From Bacteroidales bacterium (GTDB lineage Bacteria; Bacteroidota; Bacteroidia; Bacteroidales; UBA1556): 17,496 nucleotides of DNA. The notes beneath the pieces are model-generated. The model had not been told where the DNA came from and did not search any database. It was given only the letters and a program-made list of their open reading frames with translations. This document shows, in pieces, positions 7,174-16,058 of the stretch; positions within the stretch are counted from its first letter, which is position 1, and each line of letters starts with the position of its first letter. The DNA lies in NCBI GenBank assembly GCA_029939445.1, contig JAOZSY010000022.1:3141-20636 (forward strand). The letters run 5' to 3'. The position numbers were made by a program, and so were the translations under genes.

Positions 7174-7833
7174 ATGAAAAGGATATTCTCAATATTAATT
7201 ATATTTATTTTTATAGGCACATCAAGTGTTATGGGGCAACTTAGCGTCGGTGGCAAAATTGGTGGAGCTTCAACAAATTTAACTGGTGTGGGTATGGAAG
7301 ACTTTATTCCAGATCCAAAAGTTAAATTTTTAGGAGGTGCTATTATAAATTATTCTTTTGGAGACCATGTTGCATTGCAAACGGAATTGCTATATTCAGG
7401 AAAAGGATCAGCATTTCAGTACTATTACGAAGACAAGGTTAGACGTGGCTTATTAAAGATGGAGCAAAAATTAGGATACTTTAGCATACCTTTTATGCTA
7501 CAATTAAAAATGGGTGATAGATCTAATTACTTCCATTTTGATGGAGGAATTGTTTCCAATTATTTAATTCACGAAAGCTTTACAGGAACTATTGATCTTG
7601 AGAATGATAAAGGAGAGGTTATTTATGAGAACGAGGTATTTGAAATAGATCAATCTCCAGCAAACTTTGATTTAAGTTGGGCTTTGGGAATAGGATTAGT
7701 TGCCAATGGGTTAAATTTTGACTTTAGGTATGAAGCTGGCACAAATAAGGTGTTTCAATCAGATGACGGAGCTCCTTCAATATTAAACAAATCATTTCAA
7801 GTAAGTGTGGGTTATACCATTAGAGCTTTTTAA
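7174..7833 (+). CDS. Small outer membrane beta-barrel protein (OMP_b-brl_2 / PorT-like)
   Basis: This 219-residue protein has a clear signal peptide (residues 1-21, cleavage after VMG before Gln22). The mature start LSVGGKIGGASTNLTG, the strand YFSIPFMLQLKMG in the middle and the phenylalanine-ended final strand (SFQVSVGYTIRAF) are typical of the eight-stranded outer membrane barrels (PF13568-like) that abound in Bacteroidota. No enzymatic motif is visible. Such proteins are usually structural or of unknown role in the outer membrane. The gene is followed by an 18-bp hairpin terminator shared with the convergent DUF2779 gene, so it is probably a single-gene transcript. A weak TATATTTT box is present at about 7122-7129. 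Confidence 0.82.
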   Translation: MKRIFSILIIFIFIGTSSVMGQLSVGGKIGGASTNLTGVGMEDFIPDPKVKFLGGAIINYSFGDHVALQTELLYSGKGSAFQYYYEDKVRRGLLKMEQKLGYFSIPFMLQLKMGDRSNYFHFDGGIVSNYLIHESFTGTIDLENDKGEVIYENEVFEIDQSPANFDLSWALGIGLVANGLNFDFRYEAGTNKVFQSDDGAPSILNKSFQVSVGYTIRAF

Positions 7834-7847
7834 AAAGAAAACTGTTT

Positions 7848-7890
7848 AAAAAATAGAAGAATTATAATTCTTATAATTCTTCTATTTTTT
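7848..7890. terminator. Bidirectional terminator between convergent genes
   Basis: An 18-bp perfect inverted repeat (7848-7865 with 7873-7890) surrounds a 7-base loop. A-run on the left and T-run on the right give a U-tract in either direction. It lies 14 bases after the stop of the small barrel gene (+) and 28 bases after that of the DUF2779 gene (-). Confidence 0.8.
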
Positions 7891-7918
7891 TTACAATCTA
7901 TTTCGTATAACTCAGCTA

Positions 7919-9316
7919 TTACTGACTAAGATAATCAAAGAATTTTCCAACCAACTCCACTTCCTTTTGCAAATAGTTTTTAATAAGCAATAATTTCTCT
8001 TTACTTTTTTTATGGCCTCTTAATATCTCATCATAATACTGAGCTGCAACTATATCACTCTCTATAGCTCCCCATTGTGGCCTTATATCCATTGCTTTAG
8101 AGAGTAATTTATTAGAATAATCCGTATTCATAGCAGGATGATAATACTCACCATTATCTACTATCTGCTGAAGGTCTAATACTTCTATATAATTTGTGTT
8201 AATATTATATCCCAACAAATCTATATTCTTAGAATCATTCAATAACCTATCAAATATTTCTTCATTAGGATTATTTTGCCCATTAGCTATAAATAATTCC
8301 ACATTACCTGAGCCATCAAGTGGCATTAATGAATATGCAAAAGCAATCTTTTGATATGGTTTAGTTCCTGAATACAATGGCAAAGCTGGAATAAAATACA
8401 AAATCTTTACTGCATATTTTTGATTCTTTGAATTATATAATTCCTCAAAATCATTCAATGTATTTTCAGAAAGATCTAAATGTGGCATTTTCTCTATCTG
8501 ACAGTTCATTTCAATAGTCTCAAATTCGTCTATTGATTTTTCATTTTGTAGAATATTAGGCAAACCACCGTACTTATTATATAAATCAAATTGACGACTA
8601 ATATCTATGGATGGAATATCAAAAACAGAAGGTCTCTTAATACCCTTCCAACAATGACCAATAAAATCACAATCGTAGGGCTCAAAGCATTGTTTACCAA
8701 CCCCAATTATTGGAGACTCATCCTGATTCAGCATTATTAATTCCTCTCTTATTTTATCTTTTACAAAGCTTTGCTGTTTAATGCAATCTTGTGTAACATC
8801 GGTTATAATAAACAGTTTCTGAATATTAATATCTCCATCGAGTTTATAATCTTTATTTATATAAATTAGAGAGAATGAATTTAAAGCTATGCCAGAATTT
8901 ACAATCACATTATACTGCAACGCAGCATCATTATAATACGTTCTAGAAAGTTTAACTGAGCTTTTAACCTCATAGGCATCCCATTTATCACCATTCCTAA
9001 CCAAGATATCAAGTAGTATAAGAGTTTTATCAGCCTGGAATGCAGCTTCATAAATAACCTCTTGGCCATTCCCCATCAGTTCTTTAGTTCGAGCAACTGC
9101 TTTTTGATATTGTGTATAATGCTTTGGCCCCGCATCAATTCCTCCAGGAAATAGCTCTTGAGCATATATCCCAACATTAGTTCCTCTACTAAAAATAGCC
9201 AATCGCTCTGCAGGCAATCTATCTCTTAGCTTTGGGTATTTTTTTGTTAAATACAATTGTTTCAAACATTGCACTCCCTTTATATATGAAGTTTTTGATA
9301 GAATATGTTTCTCCAT
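7919..9316 (-). CDS. DUF2779-type protein: Fe-S PD-(D/E)XK nuclease-like domain plus degenerate exonuclease-like domain
   Basis: In this 465-residue protein the first half matches the DUF2779/Cas4-like nuclease plan: N-terminal KTSYIKGVQCLKQLYL with C17, nuclease core D103 (LLDIL) and E116-x-K118 (YEVKSS), then C210, C216 and C222 (CFEPYDCDFIGHC). One early and three late cysteines around a PD-(D/E)XK core are the signature of 4Fe-4S nucleases of the Cas4/AddB kind. The second half (~300-465) keeps the conserved shell of the family's RNase H-like exonuclease domain (IPALPLYSGTKPYQKIAFAYSL, then YYHPAM). However, the acidic positions I expect (DFET after the first strand, FE after YN, YC--DT near the end) read KILYFIP, NTNY and YLQKEV. 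The nuclease half may therefore be active and the second half structural. The substrate is unknown; DNA processing is likely. It is monocistronic, with a TATATTTG box 32 bases before the ATG. Confidence 0.82.
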   Translation of the reverse strand: MEKHILSKTSYIKGVQCLKQLYLTKKYPKLRDRLPAERLAIFSRGTNVGIYAQELFPGGIDAGPKHYTQYQKAVARTKELMGNGQEVIYEAAFQADKTLILLDILVRNGDKWDAYEVKSSVKLSRTYYNDAALQYNVIVNSGIALNSFSLIYINKDYKLDGDINIQKLFIITDVTQDCIKQQSFVKDKIREELIMLNQDESPIIGVGKQCFEPYDCDFIGHCWKGIKRPSVFDIPSIDISRQFDLYNKYGGLPNILQNEKSIDEFETIEMNCQIEKMPHLDLSENTLNDFEELYNSKNQKYAVKILYFIPALPLYSGTKPYQKIAFAYSLMPLDGSGNVELFIANGQNNPNEEIFDRLLNDSKNIDLLGYNINTNYIEVLDLQQIVDNGEYYHPAMNTDYSNKLLSKAMDIRPQWGAIESDIVAAQYYDEILRGHKKSKEKLLLIKNYLQKEVELVGKFFDYLSQ

Positions 9317-9348
9317 TGCTGCAGCCTTATTTTAAATTACTAAGTATG

Positions 9349-9356
9349 CAAATATA
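9349..9356 (-). promoter_or_regulatory. Candidate -7 box for the DUF2779 gene
   Basis: Minus-strand TATATTTG is an exact TAnnTTTG match ending 32 bases before ATG 9316. It sits in the same GCAAATATAC context (plus strand) as the box at 2105-2112. Confidence 0.5.
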
Positions 9357-9487
9357 CTTCTTTTCCTAATTAATTAATTTACGAATAGCTAAAAAATATC
9401 CATCAAACATGGTAAAAATTTTACTAAATTGCGCTTCTTTTAAACAAATGAACATAAACCACATAAAAACATATAAAACAGAATAAT

Positions 9488-10630
9488 ATGGATTTTAATT
9501 TAAACAAAGTAGAGCTGGAGATTCAAGAAAAATATCGCGACTTTACAAACAGGATAATTATCCCTAATGCAAGAAAATATGACAAACTTGCTGAATTTCC
9601 TTGGGAAGTAGTAAAGACTGCTTATAGTGAAGGCTTAATGAATGGTCCTATTCCAACAAAATTTGGAGGCAACGGTTACTCACTAATACAAGGAGCTATT
9701 GCTGCTGAGGAATTAGGAGCTGGTTGTATAGGAATTGGAATTGGCATAGAGGCTAATACTTTAGCACTTACTCCACTTATTTTGGCAGCTAATGAGGACC
9801 AACAAAAACGTTTTTTTGGTAGAATTCATGAAGAGCAAGGTGTAGCAGCATATGCTTTAACGGAGCCAAATGCAGGTAGTGATGTCCAAGGTATTAAGAC
9901 TACAATTATTAAAAAAGGTGATAAATACGTAATTAATGGTCATAAACGCTTTATTACCAATGCTGAAGTTTCAACTTTTTTAACTGTATTTGGACTTACT
10001 GACCCTGATCGTGGAAGCCGAAGTTTATCTGCTATTGTAGTTCCTACTGATGCTCCAGGTATTGAAATGAAGCCTCGCATGCAAAAGATGGGGCAAAAGG
10101 CTTCGGTACAGAATGAGATTATCTTTACCGATGTAGAAGTTCCTGTAGAGAATTTACTAGGTGGTGAAGGGCATGGTTTCTTAATTGCTATGAAGACTTT
10201 TGATCGTACTCGTAATGGTGTTGGTGCTTTAGCTTTAGGAGCGGCTCGTGCCGCATACGAAACTGCTCGTGATTGGTCTAAACAACGCATTCAGTTTGGA
10301 AAACCTATTTCTGCACAACAAATTATTGGGTTTACTCTTGCTGATATGGCTACTTCCTTGGAAGCAACTCGTGCGTTAGTCCATAAAGCTGCTGTAGCTT
10401 ACGATAATGGAGACAGAAAAGCTTCTATGTATTCAGCAATGGCTAAACTTTACGCTTCTGATAATGCAATGAAAATTGCCACAGATGCTGTACAGATAAT
10501 GGCAGGCGATGGTTATTCAGAAGATTTTCTAGTAGAAAAAATAATGCGTGACGTTAAACTTAACCAAATATATGAAGGTACAAATCAAGTTCAAAGATTG
10601 GTTATTTCTAAACAAATTATGAAATTATAA
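9488..10630 (+). CDS. Acyl-CoA dehydrogenase, medium-chain type
   Basis: This 380-residue protein has the full family length. It catalyses the first step of beta-oxidation, FAD-dependent alpha,beta-desaturation of an acyl-CoA, passing electrons to electron transfer flavoprotein in the cytoplasm. It resembles mitochondrial MCAD from end to end: YDKLAEFPWEVV near residue 31, signature ALTEPNAGSDV at 123-133 (FAD/substrate contact), FITN near 160, ARDWSKQRIQFGKPI in the C-terminal domain, and MAGDGYSEDFLVEK. The catalytic base is Glu363 in IYEGTNQ, the position used by medium- and short-chain enzymes. The exact chain length is not predictable, and branched-chain or amino-acid-derived substrates remain possible. 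No electron transfer flavoprotein, thiolase or hydratase gene lies beside it. The ATG at 9488 is the natural start and a strong terminator follows the stop. Confidence 0.95.
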   Translation: MDFNLNKVELEIQEKYRDFTNRIIIPNARKYDKLAEFPWEVVKTAYSEGLMNGPIPTKFGGNGYSLIQGAIAAEELGAGCIGIGIGIEANTLALTPLILAANEDQQKRFFGRIHEEQGVAAYALTEPNAGSDVQGIKTTIIKKGDKYVINGHKRFITNAEVSTFLTVFGLTDPDRGSRSLSAIVVPTDAPGIEMKPRMQKMGQKASVQNEIIFTDVEVPVENLLGGEGHGFLIAMKTFDRTRNGVGALALGAARAAYETARDWSKQRIQFGKPISAQQIIGFTLADMATSLEATRALVHKAAVAYDNGDRKASMYSAMAKLYASDNAMKIATDAVQIMAGDGYSEDFLVEKIMRDVKLNQIYEGTNQVQRLVISKQIMKL

Positions 10631-10662
10631 GTTTATAGAAAAACTCTATAGCTATAAAACAC

Positions 10663-10701
10663 AAAGCCACTAAATAAATTATTTATTTAGTGGCTTTTTT
10701 T
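10663..10701 (+). terminator. Rho-independent terminator of the acyl-CoA dehydrogenase gene
   Basis: Arms of 17 bases (10663-10679 and 10681-10697, GC-rich foot AAAGCCAC/GTGGCTTT) are followed by a T-run to 10701. It starts 32 bases after the stop codon. Confidence 0.88.
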
Positions 10702-11032
10702 ACTTACATTTTCCATCAAAATTCCACTACTAAATTGCCTCAAAATTATTTCGAAATCCTTAAAAATAGATTGCATATTATTAGCCTCACCTTGTTCAAG
10801 TCAGCAATGCATAATAGGCCTAATACAAACTCTAAGCATGTCAGGGTGCGACTTTGAGTCGCGTTATGACTAACTCTCAAATAGGGAAATAAATCACGCC
10901 CTGACTTAGTTGCCACTCTTAAATTAATTATATTAAATCTTTTTTTTTACCAATAGAATTCTAAAATAGTAGAAATCAATATTATCTATACACCTTAGTA
11001 TCTATGTGCTTCCTTCTTAATATCTTGAAAAC
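10702..11032. other. Gene-free stretch between two terminators
   Basis: This 331-base interval lies between the terminators of the convergent acyl-CoA dehydrogenase and SusCD units. I see no credible open reading frame, tRNA or known RNA. Its only notable content is the GC-richer palindromic element at 10840-10905. Confidence 0.6.
10840..10905. repeat. Imperfect palindromic element, REP-like or small structured RNA
   Basis: The inner hairpin has perfect 6-bp arms GCGACT (10848-10853) and AGTCGC (10857-10862) with a TTG loop. It can extend outwards to GTCA/TGAC (10840-10843 with 10867-10870) using GU pairs and one mismatch. The left end GTCAGGG (10840-10846) is also an inverted repeat of CCCTGAC (10899-10905), so a second, longer fold is possible. 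The element is distinctly GC-richer than the AT-rich flanks and lies between two terminators, where dispersed palindromic repeats are often found. Copy number in the genome is unknown. Confidence 0.45.
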
Positions 11033-11064
11033 AAAAAAAGAGGCTCACCAAATGGCAAGCCTCT
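11033..11064 (-). terminator. Rho-independent terminator of the SusCD operon
   Basis: Arms AGAGGCT (11039-11045) and AGCCTCT (11058-11064) pair, with further wobble pairs towards the loop. On the minus strand the hairpin is followed by seven T residues (11039 down to 11033). It lies 25 bases past the SusD stop. Confidence 0.82.
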
Positions 11065-11088
11065 ATATATTATATTAGGATAAACTTA

Positions 11089-12540
11089 TTAGTTTGCGTC
11101 CCAGAATAATTTAGTTAACATATTATCTCCACCAATTGCAGCAGCAGCAGCATCAAGGTTTGCTCCATTAAGAGTTTGCTCATCAATAGGATAAGTATAT
11201 CTTACAGGAGTAGAACCATCATCAGTACGTGCTTGAGGAGGTTGAGGGAAAGTATGGAAATCTAATCTTCGCATAGTTGTATAACCGATAAAACCACGGT
11301 TAAAAGAAGCTAACCAAGATTGAATACCAATTTTCTCTTTCCAATCAGCACCAGGAGCTGTAGAATAAGCAACATTTGCATCAGCTAAATAAGCCGTTGC
11401 AGCAGCAGCATCTCCACCCCAATATATAATAGAGGCAGTAATACCAGCATTATAATGGTCTTCAGCAGTTCCGCCAACAGCCCAGCCTCTTTCAATAGCC
11501 TCAGCTAAGTAAAACTCAACTTCTTCAACACTTATAAGCATCGACTCAAAAGTAGGTTCTTCAATTGTAGCTGTAAGATGAGAATAAAGGTCATAAGCAT
11601 TACTATAACCATATGCACCACCTACTTGCACAGTAGCACCAGGAGCCAAATCATAATATAGATCCATACGAGGGTCAACATAAAACTTCATAGTATCAAT
11701 GATGTCAGCAGTAGCAACAAAATCGTGACGTCCACTAGCAACTAAATCAAGATATAATGGGTTAGTATTAGGTGAAGCACCTAAATAAACTAAAGTACCA
11801 TTTTCACTTGCATCAGTTATAACTCCATCAGTAACAGCAGCTTCAGCCGCAGCTTTAGAATTTAAAGAAGATACATCGGCAACAGTAATAGCCATTTTAA
11901 GTTTTAGAGAGTTTGCAAACTTCTTCCACATAGCTACATCACCACCATAATAAACATCCTGAGATCCAAAGCTACCATTAGCAACATCTAATCCTGCTAT
12001 AGCTGTATTTAATCTACTGAATAAATCAGAATAGATACCTTCAGCATCATCATACTTAGGTATAGTTGTTTCATCAACTTTAAGAGCTTCAGTGTAAGGA
12101 ATATCTCCAAACATATCTACTAGTCTTTGATAAGCAAATACATTAAGTATTTCAATAATTGCTAATCTATTAGCCTTAGCAGCAATATCTTCAGGAGCTG
12201 CAAAAGTTGCTTCTTCCATGATAACCGCTGACTCTTGAAGGTCGCGTAAAATGTTACGGTAATATGTACGAAAAGCATTGCCTGGTTGAGTACGATTAAC
12301 TATATCGTAGTTAGCCTCATCCACATAAGTAGTTTCAGTGATATAACGCGCCCATAATTTCCAAATATTGGTGTTCACGTTAACACTTGCTAATTGATCT
12401 GCCAGATTTTTCTGGGCGTTGGTAAACAACGTCTCACCGGAAACGGCAACCGGACTCTTAGTATTGGTATTCATCTCCTCAAAATCTTTTGAACAAGATG
12501 CTACAACAAATACTAATAATATAAATAAAATTTTCTTCAT
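11089..12540 (-). CDS. SusD/RagB-like outer membrane nutrient-binding lipoprotein
   Basis: This 483-residue protein is made as a lipoprotein (signal peptide 1-15, lipobox VASC, lipidated Cys16). The following SKDFEE is an acidic stretch of the kind that acts as a surface-export signal in Bacteroidota. SusD-type helical features include the N-terminal CSKDFEEMN, NVFAYQRLVDMFGDIPYTEALK near residue 140, and a C-terminal block with MRRLDF, PVRYTYP and a final LFWDAN. The pattern fits the SusD-like group 2 branch (PF12771-like). It would form the surface lid on the SusC channel and capture the ligand before TonB-driven import. It is preceded by its SusC partner with a 12-base gap, so the pair is translationally close-coupled. 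No glycoside hydrolase, protease, sulfatase or regulator is adjacent in the window, so the ligand (glycan, peptide or other) is not inferable. Confidence 0.92.
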   Translation of the reverse strand: MKKILFILLVFVVASCSKDFEEMNTNTKSPVAVSGETLFTNAQKNLADQLASVNVNTNIWKLWARYITETTYVDEANYDIVNRTQPGNAFRTYYRNILRDLQESAVIMEEATFAAPEDIAAKANRLAIIEILNVFAYQRLVDMFGDIPYTEALKVDETTIPKYDDAEGIYSDLFSRLNTAIAGLDVANGSFGSQDVYYGGDVAMWKKFANSLKLKMAITVADVSSLNSKAAAEAAVTDGVITDASENGTLVYLGASPNTNPLYLDLVASGRHDFVATADIIDTMKFYVDPRMDLYYDLAPGATVQVGGAYGYSNAYDLYSHLTATIEEPTFESMLISVEEVEFYLAEAIERGWAVGGTAEDHYNAGITASIIYWGGDAAAATAYLADANVAYSTAPGADWKEKIGIQSWLASFNRGFIGYTTMRRLDFHTFPQPPQARTDDGSTPVRYTYPIDEQTLNGANLDAAAAAIGGDNMLTKLFWDAN

Positions 12541-12552
12541 AGTCGATTGTTA

Positions 12553-15500
12553 TTAAAATTGTAAGTTTACGTTAAAACCAAAATTACGAGTAGTTGGCAT
12601 CACACCACTTTGGAAACCTTGAAGGTTACCTGAGCTTAAACCTGCTTCAGGATCTGCATCTGGAAGATTCTTAAAAATAATCCATATGTTAGAACCTACT
12701 AAGCTAAATGAAGCACCTTTAAAGAAACCTTCTCCTAATATTTCTTTAGGAAGAACATAAGTTAAAGACATTTCTCTTAATTTAAGGTAAGAAGCATCAT
12801 ATACGAAACGAGCATTAGGGCTTACACCATAACCATCAGTACCGTACCAGTTAGCTCTAATTCTCATAGCATTTTCTTCATACTCTCCAGTTGGGTTACC
12901 TGCAGCATCAAGTACTGGAATAACACCAGAATTGATAATACCACCACTACTAGGATCTATATTAGCTGCTGAATGATCACCACTAGTAGGATCAATCAAT
13001 ACGATTGGGTCACGACGAGGGTTACCAAGGTCATTATTTTCTTCAGAGAACTTATAAAGTCCTGTAGCATCACCATACCAGTGATCAAGTGAAAATACTG
13101 ATCCACCTTTTTGCCAATCTAATAAGAAACTAAATCTAAAGTTCTTAAAGAAAGTGAAAGTGTTTGTTAATCCCATATTAAAGTCAGGAGTTATATTACC
13201 TATAGTCTCATCAGACTTAGCAGATCTTAAATAACGACCATTATTACCATTAATAATTTTGTCACTATTTCTATCCTCTGGATCTACATAAACATAGTCA
13301 GTACCTTTAATTGTACCATAAGCTTCACCTACTGTAGCATTAATAGTAATACCACCTTGGTAACCACCAAGAACTAAGTTATCAACATCATCATAAAGAG
13401 ATAATACTTCGTTAGTATTCTTAGAGAAGTTTAATCTTACATCCCAAGAGAAGTTATCACGTCTCATTGGTGTAGCAAATACAGCAAGCTCAATACCTTT
13501 ATTCTCAATCTCTCCAGAGTTAACATACTTATAGCTGTAACCTGTAGCAGTAGAAACTGATACTGGAAGAATTTGATCAATAGTATTAGTCTTATATACA
13601 GCGAAATCGAATCCAACACGCTTTTGCAAGAACATCATCTCAATACCAGCTTCAATACTCTTAGTTCTTTCTGGCATAAGATTAATATTATTCTTAGTAC
13701 TAGGTACAGAGAACATAGGAGTAGAACCAAATGGACTTGGTTTAGAATACACATCATAAATACTCGCAAAAGGAGCACTGTTTCCAACCTCAGCATAATT
13801 TACTCTAACTTTACCAAAGCTTAACCAATCAGCTTTTAAATGTTGAGAGAAAATATAAGAAGTTGCTACTGATGGGTAAAAATAAGAAGAGCTTTCTGCT
13901 GGTAAAGTTGAAGCATGATCTCTACGAATTGTTGCATCAACATATAAGAAATTCTTATATCCTAAAGAAGCACTAGCATAAATACCATCAACACCATAAA
14001 TACGAGATCCTTCAACAGGTGCATTTACTGGATTAATAGAATTTGATACTGCATATAATTGAGGAACTACTAGTCCACCATTTGTAGAAGCATATATTGT
14101 ATTAATATTTGTTCTTCTTACATTCCAACCTACTATAGCATTTAAACTAAGGTCTTTTGTTAAGTTCTTAGTAAAATTAGCCATGATATCGAAATTAGTT
14201 TCGCGGAAGTTATAGTTATAACGAGAATAACCTGAACCAGCATCTAATCTAGAAATACCCCAACGACGTGAAGTACTACCTACTGCTAATCTTTCTTCTT
14301 GAACACTAGAATAATAATCTACAGAAGCTCTACCCAAAATACTTAAGTAATCAGTGATTTTCCAATCAGCTTGTACATTACCTAATATACGATCACGAAC
14401 ATCAGTTGTATAATTCTCATAACGTGTCCAATAGAAATTATCCCAATATTCAGGAGTTCCGTCTGTTAAACTATGAGGATTCCAAGTTACGTTTCTTTTT
14501 TGTCCTTCTGGTAAATCCATATATAATGACTCCATATCAGCAACATCAATATTTGTTTGCCACCACTGACGATAACTAGAAAGGATATTATTAGAATAAC
14601 CTGTAGAGTTACGACCTGTGGTTAAAGTATTCATATAGTTTACATTTGAAGAAACTGTAAGACCTTTACCAAACTCATGAGAGCCTGAAACAGAAACGTT
14701 ATTACGAGTCAACTTACTGTTAGGCATGATACCTGTTTGAGTAGTGTTTGTATAAGAAACACGGTAAGAACCTTTTTCAGAGCCACCATCTACAGCAACA
14801 CTATTTCTAAAAGTATAAGCATTATTGAAAAAATCAATAGGACCTTTAGCGCCATTCACCCATGGAGTAGCTTTACCATAATCTTCGTGCTCAGGTACTG
14901 AAGAAGTCCATTGATAAACCATTAGGCTCTCATCAAACTGCTCACCATAAGAAGCATCCTCAGTTGTAGGAACTGATAAATCAGGTGTTCCGTCGCCATT
15001 AAAATCAATATGCTCGAATAAACCTGGGTGATCTCCACCACTATAATAAGGACCATAACCAGCACCATAGCCAGTTTGATACTCAGGGAAAGTTGATTTG
15101 TCAATAATTCCCATAGTTACTGAAGAAGATAAAGTAATACCTATAGCTTCTTCACCTTTTTTTACTTTATTACCTTTTTTGGTAGTAATAATAATAACAC
15201 CATTTGCAGCACGTGATCCGTAAAGAGCCGTTGCAGCCGCACCTTTAAGTACATTGATTGACTCAATATCGTCAGGGTTGATGTCTGATACAGCTGAACC
15301 GTAGTCATAACCACTTCCACCCTGTCTTTGAGAAGATGCATTTGTGTTTGAATTATTAACAGGCACACCATCAATAACAAATAATGCTTGGTTGTCTCCT
15401 GTTAAAGATGTAGTACCACGAATAATAATATTGGTAGAACCACCAAAATTACTATTAGTTTTCACCTGAACACCCGAAACTTTACCAGAGATAGAGTTTA

Positions 15501-15918
15501 CAAAGTTTTCGTTCTTAACAGTATTAAGATCTTCTCCGCTCACCTCTTGAGTAGAATAACCTAGAGATTTCTTCTCTCTAGAAATACCAAGTGCTGTAAT
15601 TACAGCTCCCTCAATTTCAGTGATGCCTGATTCCATCTTAACATCAATAGTAGATTGTGAACCAACCTCTATTTCTTGAGTTCCCATTCCTACGAACGAA
15701 TATACTAGTACATTGTACTTTTCGTCGAATGAGATTTCATAAGTACCATCCATTGAACTTATAGTTCCAATAGTTGTTCCTTTCACAAGGACTGTCACAC
15801 CTGGAATTCCGCTACCATCTTTGGCATCAGTAATTTTCCCGGTTACAGTTTTTTGCGCTTGTACTAATTGCATTCCTGTAAATAAGAAGAGTGCAAGTAA
15901 AAACATAATTTTTCGCAT
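12553..15918 (-). CDS. SusC/RagA-like TonB-dependent outer membrane transporter
   Basis: This 1121-residue protein is the channel half of a SusCD pair. Domains in order: signal peptide (1-22, cleavage after AQ); carboxypeptidase-regulatory-like beta domain (~23-96, TVTGKITDAKDGSGIPGVTV); TonB-contact region and the ALGISREKKSLGYSTQEV segment (~100-126); plug (~127-250) with IIIRGTTSLTGDNQALFVID and the signature LKGAAATALYGSRAANGVII; then a 22-strand barrel ending in FNVNLQF with a terminal Phe for BAM assembly. A DxNxDGxxD loop at residues 305-313 (DFNGDGTPD) looks like a calcium-binding loop just after the plug. TonB-ExbBD energy from the inner membrane would drive uptake. There is no N-terminal FecI/FecR-type signalling extension and no sigma/anti-sigma genes nearby, so control is probably by another route. 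The stop lies 12 bases before the SusD start. Confidence 0.95.
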   Translation of the reverse strand: MRKIMFLLALFLFTGMQLVQAQKTVTGKITDAKDGSGIPGVTVLVKGTTIGTISSMDGTYEISFDEKYNVLVYSFVGMGTQEIEVGSQSTIDVKMESGITEIEGAVITALGISREKKSLGYSTQEVSGEDLNTVKNENFVNSISGKVSGVQVKTNSNFGGSTNIIIRGTTSLTGDNQALFVIDGVPVNNSNTNASSQRQGGSGYDYGSAVSDINPDDIESINVLKGAAATALYGSRAANGVIIITTKKGNKVKKGEEAIGITLSSSVTMGIIDKSTFPEYQTGYGAGYGPYYSGGDHPGLFEHIDFNGDGTPDLSVPTTEDASYGEQFDESLMVYQWTSSVPEHEDYGKATPWVNGAKGPIDFFNNAYTFRNSVAVDGGSEKGSYRVSYTNTTQTGIMPNSKLTRNNVSVSGSHEFGKGLTVSSNVNYMNTLTTGRNSTGYSNNILSSYRQWWQTNIDVADMESLYMDLPEGQKRNVTWNPHSLTDGTPEYWDNFYWTRYENYTTDVRDRILGNVQADWKITDYLSILGRASVDYYSSVQEERLAVGSTSRRWGISRLDAGSGYSRYNYNFRETNFDIMANFTKNLTKDLSLNAIVGWNVRRTNINTIYASTNGGLVVPQLYAVSNSINPVNAPVEGSRIYGVDGIYASASLGYKNFLYVDATIRRDHASTLPAESSSYFYPSVATSYIFSQHLKADWLSFGKVRVNYAEVGNSAPFASIYDVYSKPSPFGSTPMFSVPSTKNNINLMPERTKSIEAGIEMMFLQKRVGFDFAVYKTNTIDQILPVSVSTATGYSYKYVNSGEIENKGIELAVFATPMRRDNFSWDVRLNFSKNTNEVLSLYDDVDNLVLGGYQGGITINATVGEAYGTIKGTDYVYVDPEDRNSDKIINGNNGRYLRSAKSDETIGNITPDFNMGLTNTFTFFKNFRFSFLLDWQKGGSVFSLDHWYGDATGLYKFSEENNDLGNPRRDPIVLIDPTSGDHSAANIDPSSGGIINSGVIPVLDAAGNPTGEYEENAMRIRANWYGTDGYGVSPNARFVYDASYLKLREMSLTYVLPKEILGEGFFKGASFSLVGSNIWIIFKNLPDADPEAGLSSGNLQGFQSGVMPTTRNFGFNVNLQF

Positions 15919-16058
15919 AATAATGTAATGTTTGTTAATAATTAATTTTAAACTGTATTTATAATAAAATCTATATATTTAATAAATTGTATTCTGTACT
16001 TAGTGTCTGGCATAAAAACCAGCTTATTAAAAAATACTTTTATGTAGATTTTAAGAGT

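Noticed and set aside
7919..9316. DUF2779 protein as a CRISPR Cas4
   Set aside because: The cysteine pattern is similar, but the second domain is of DUF2779 type and no cas genes or repeat arrays are in the window.
9940..10290. Minus-strand open frame inside the acyl-CoA dehydrogenase gene
   Set aside because: It is antisense to strongly conserved family motifs and has no recognisable protein features.
13573..15380. Three short open frames within the SusC gene (13573-13824 +, 14922-15104 -, 15162-15380 -)
   Set aside because: All overlap the continuous, domain-supported SusC frame and have biased, non-protein-like composition.
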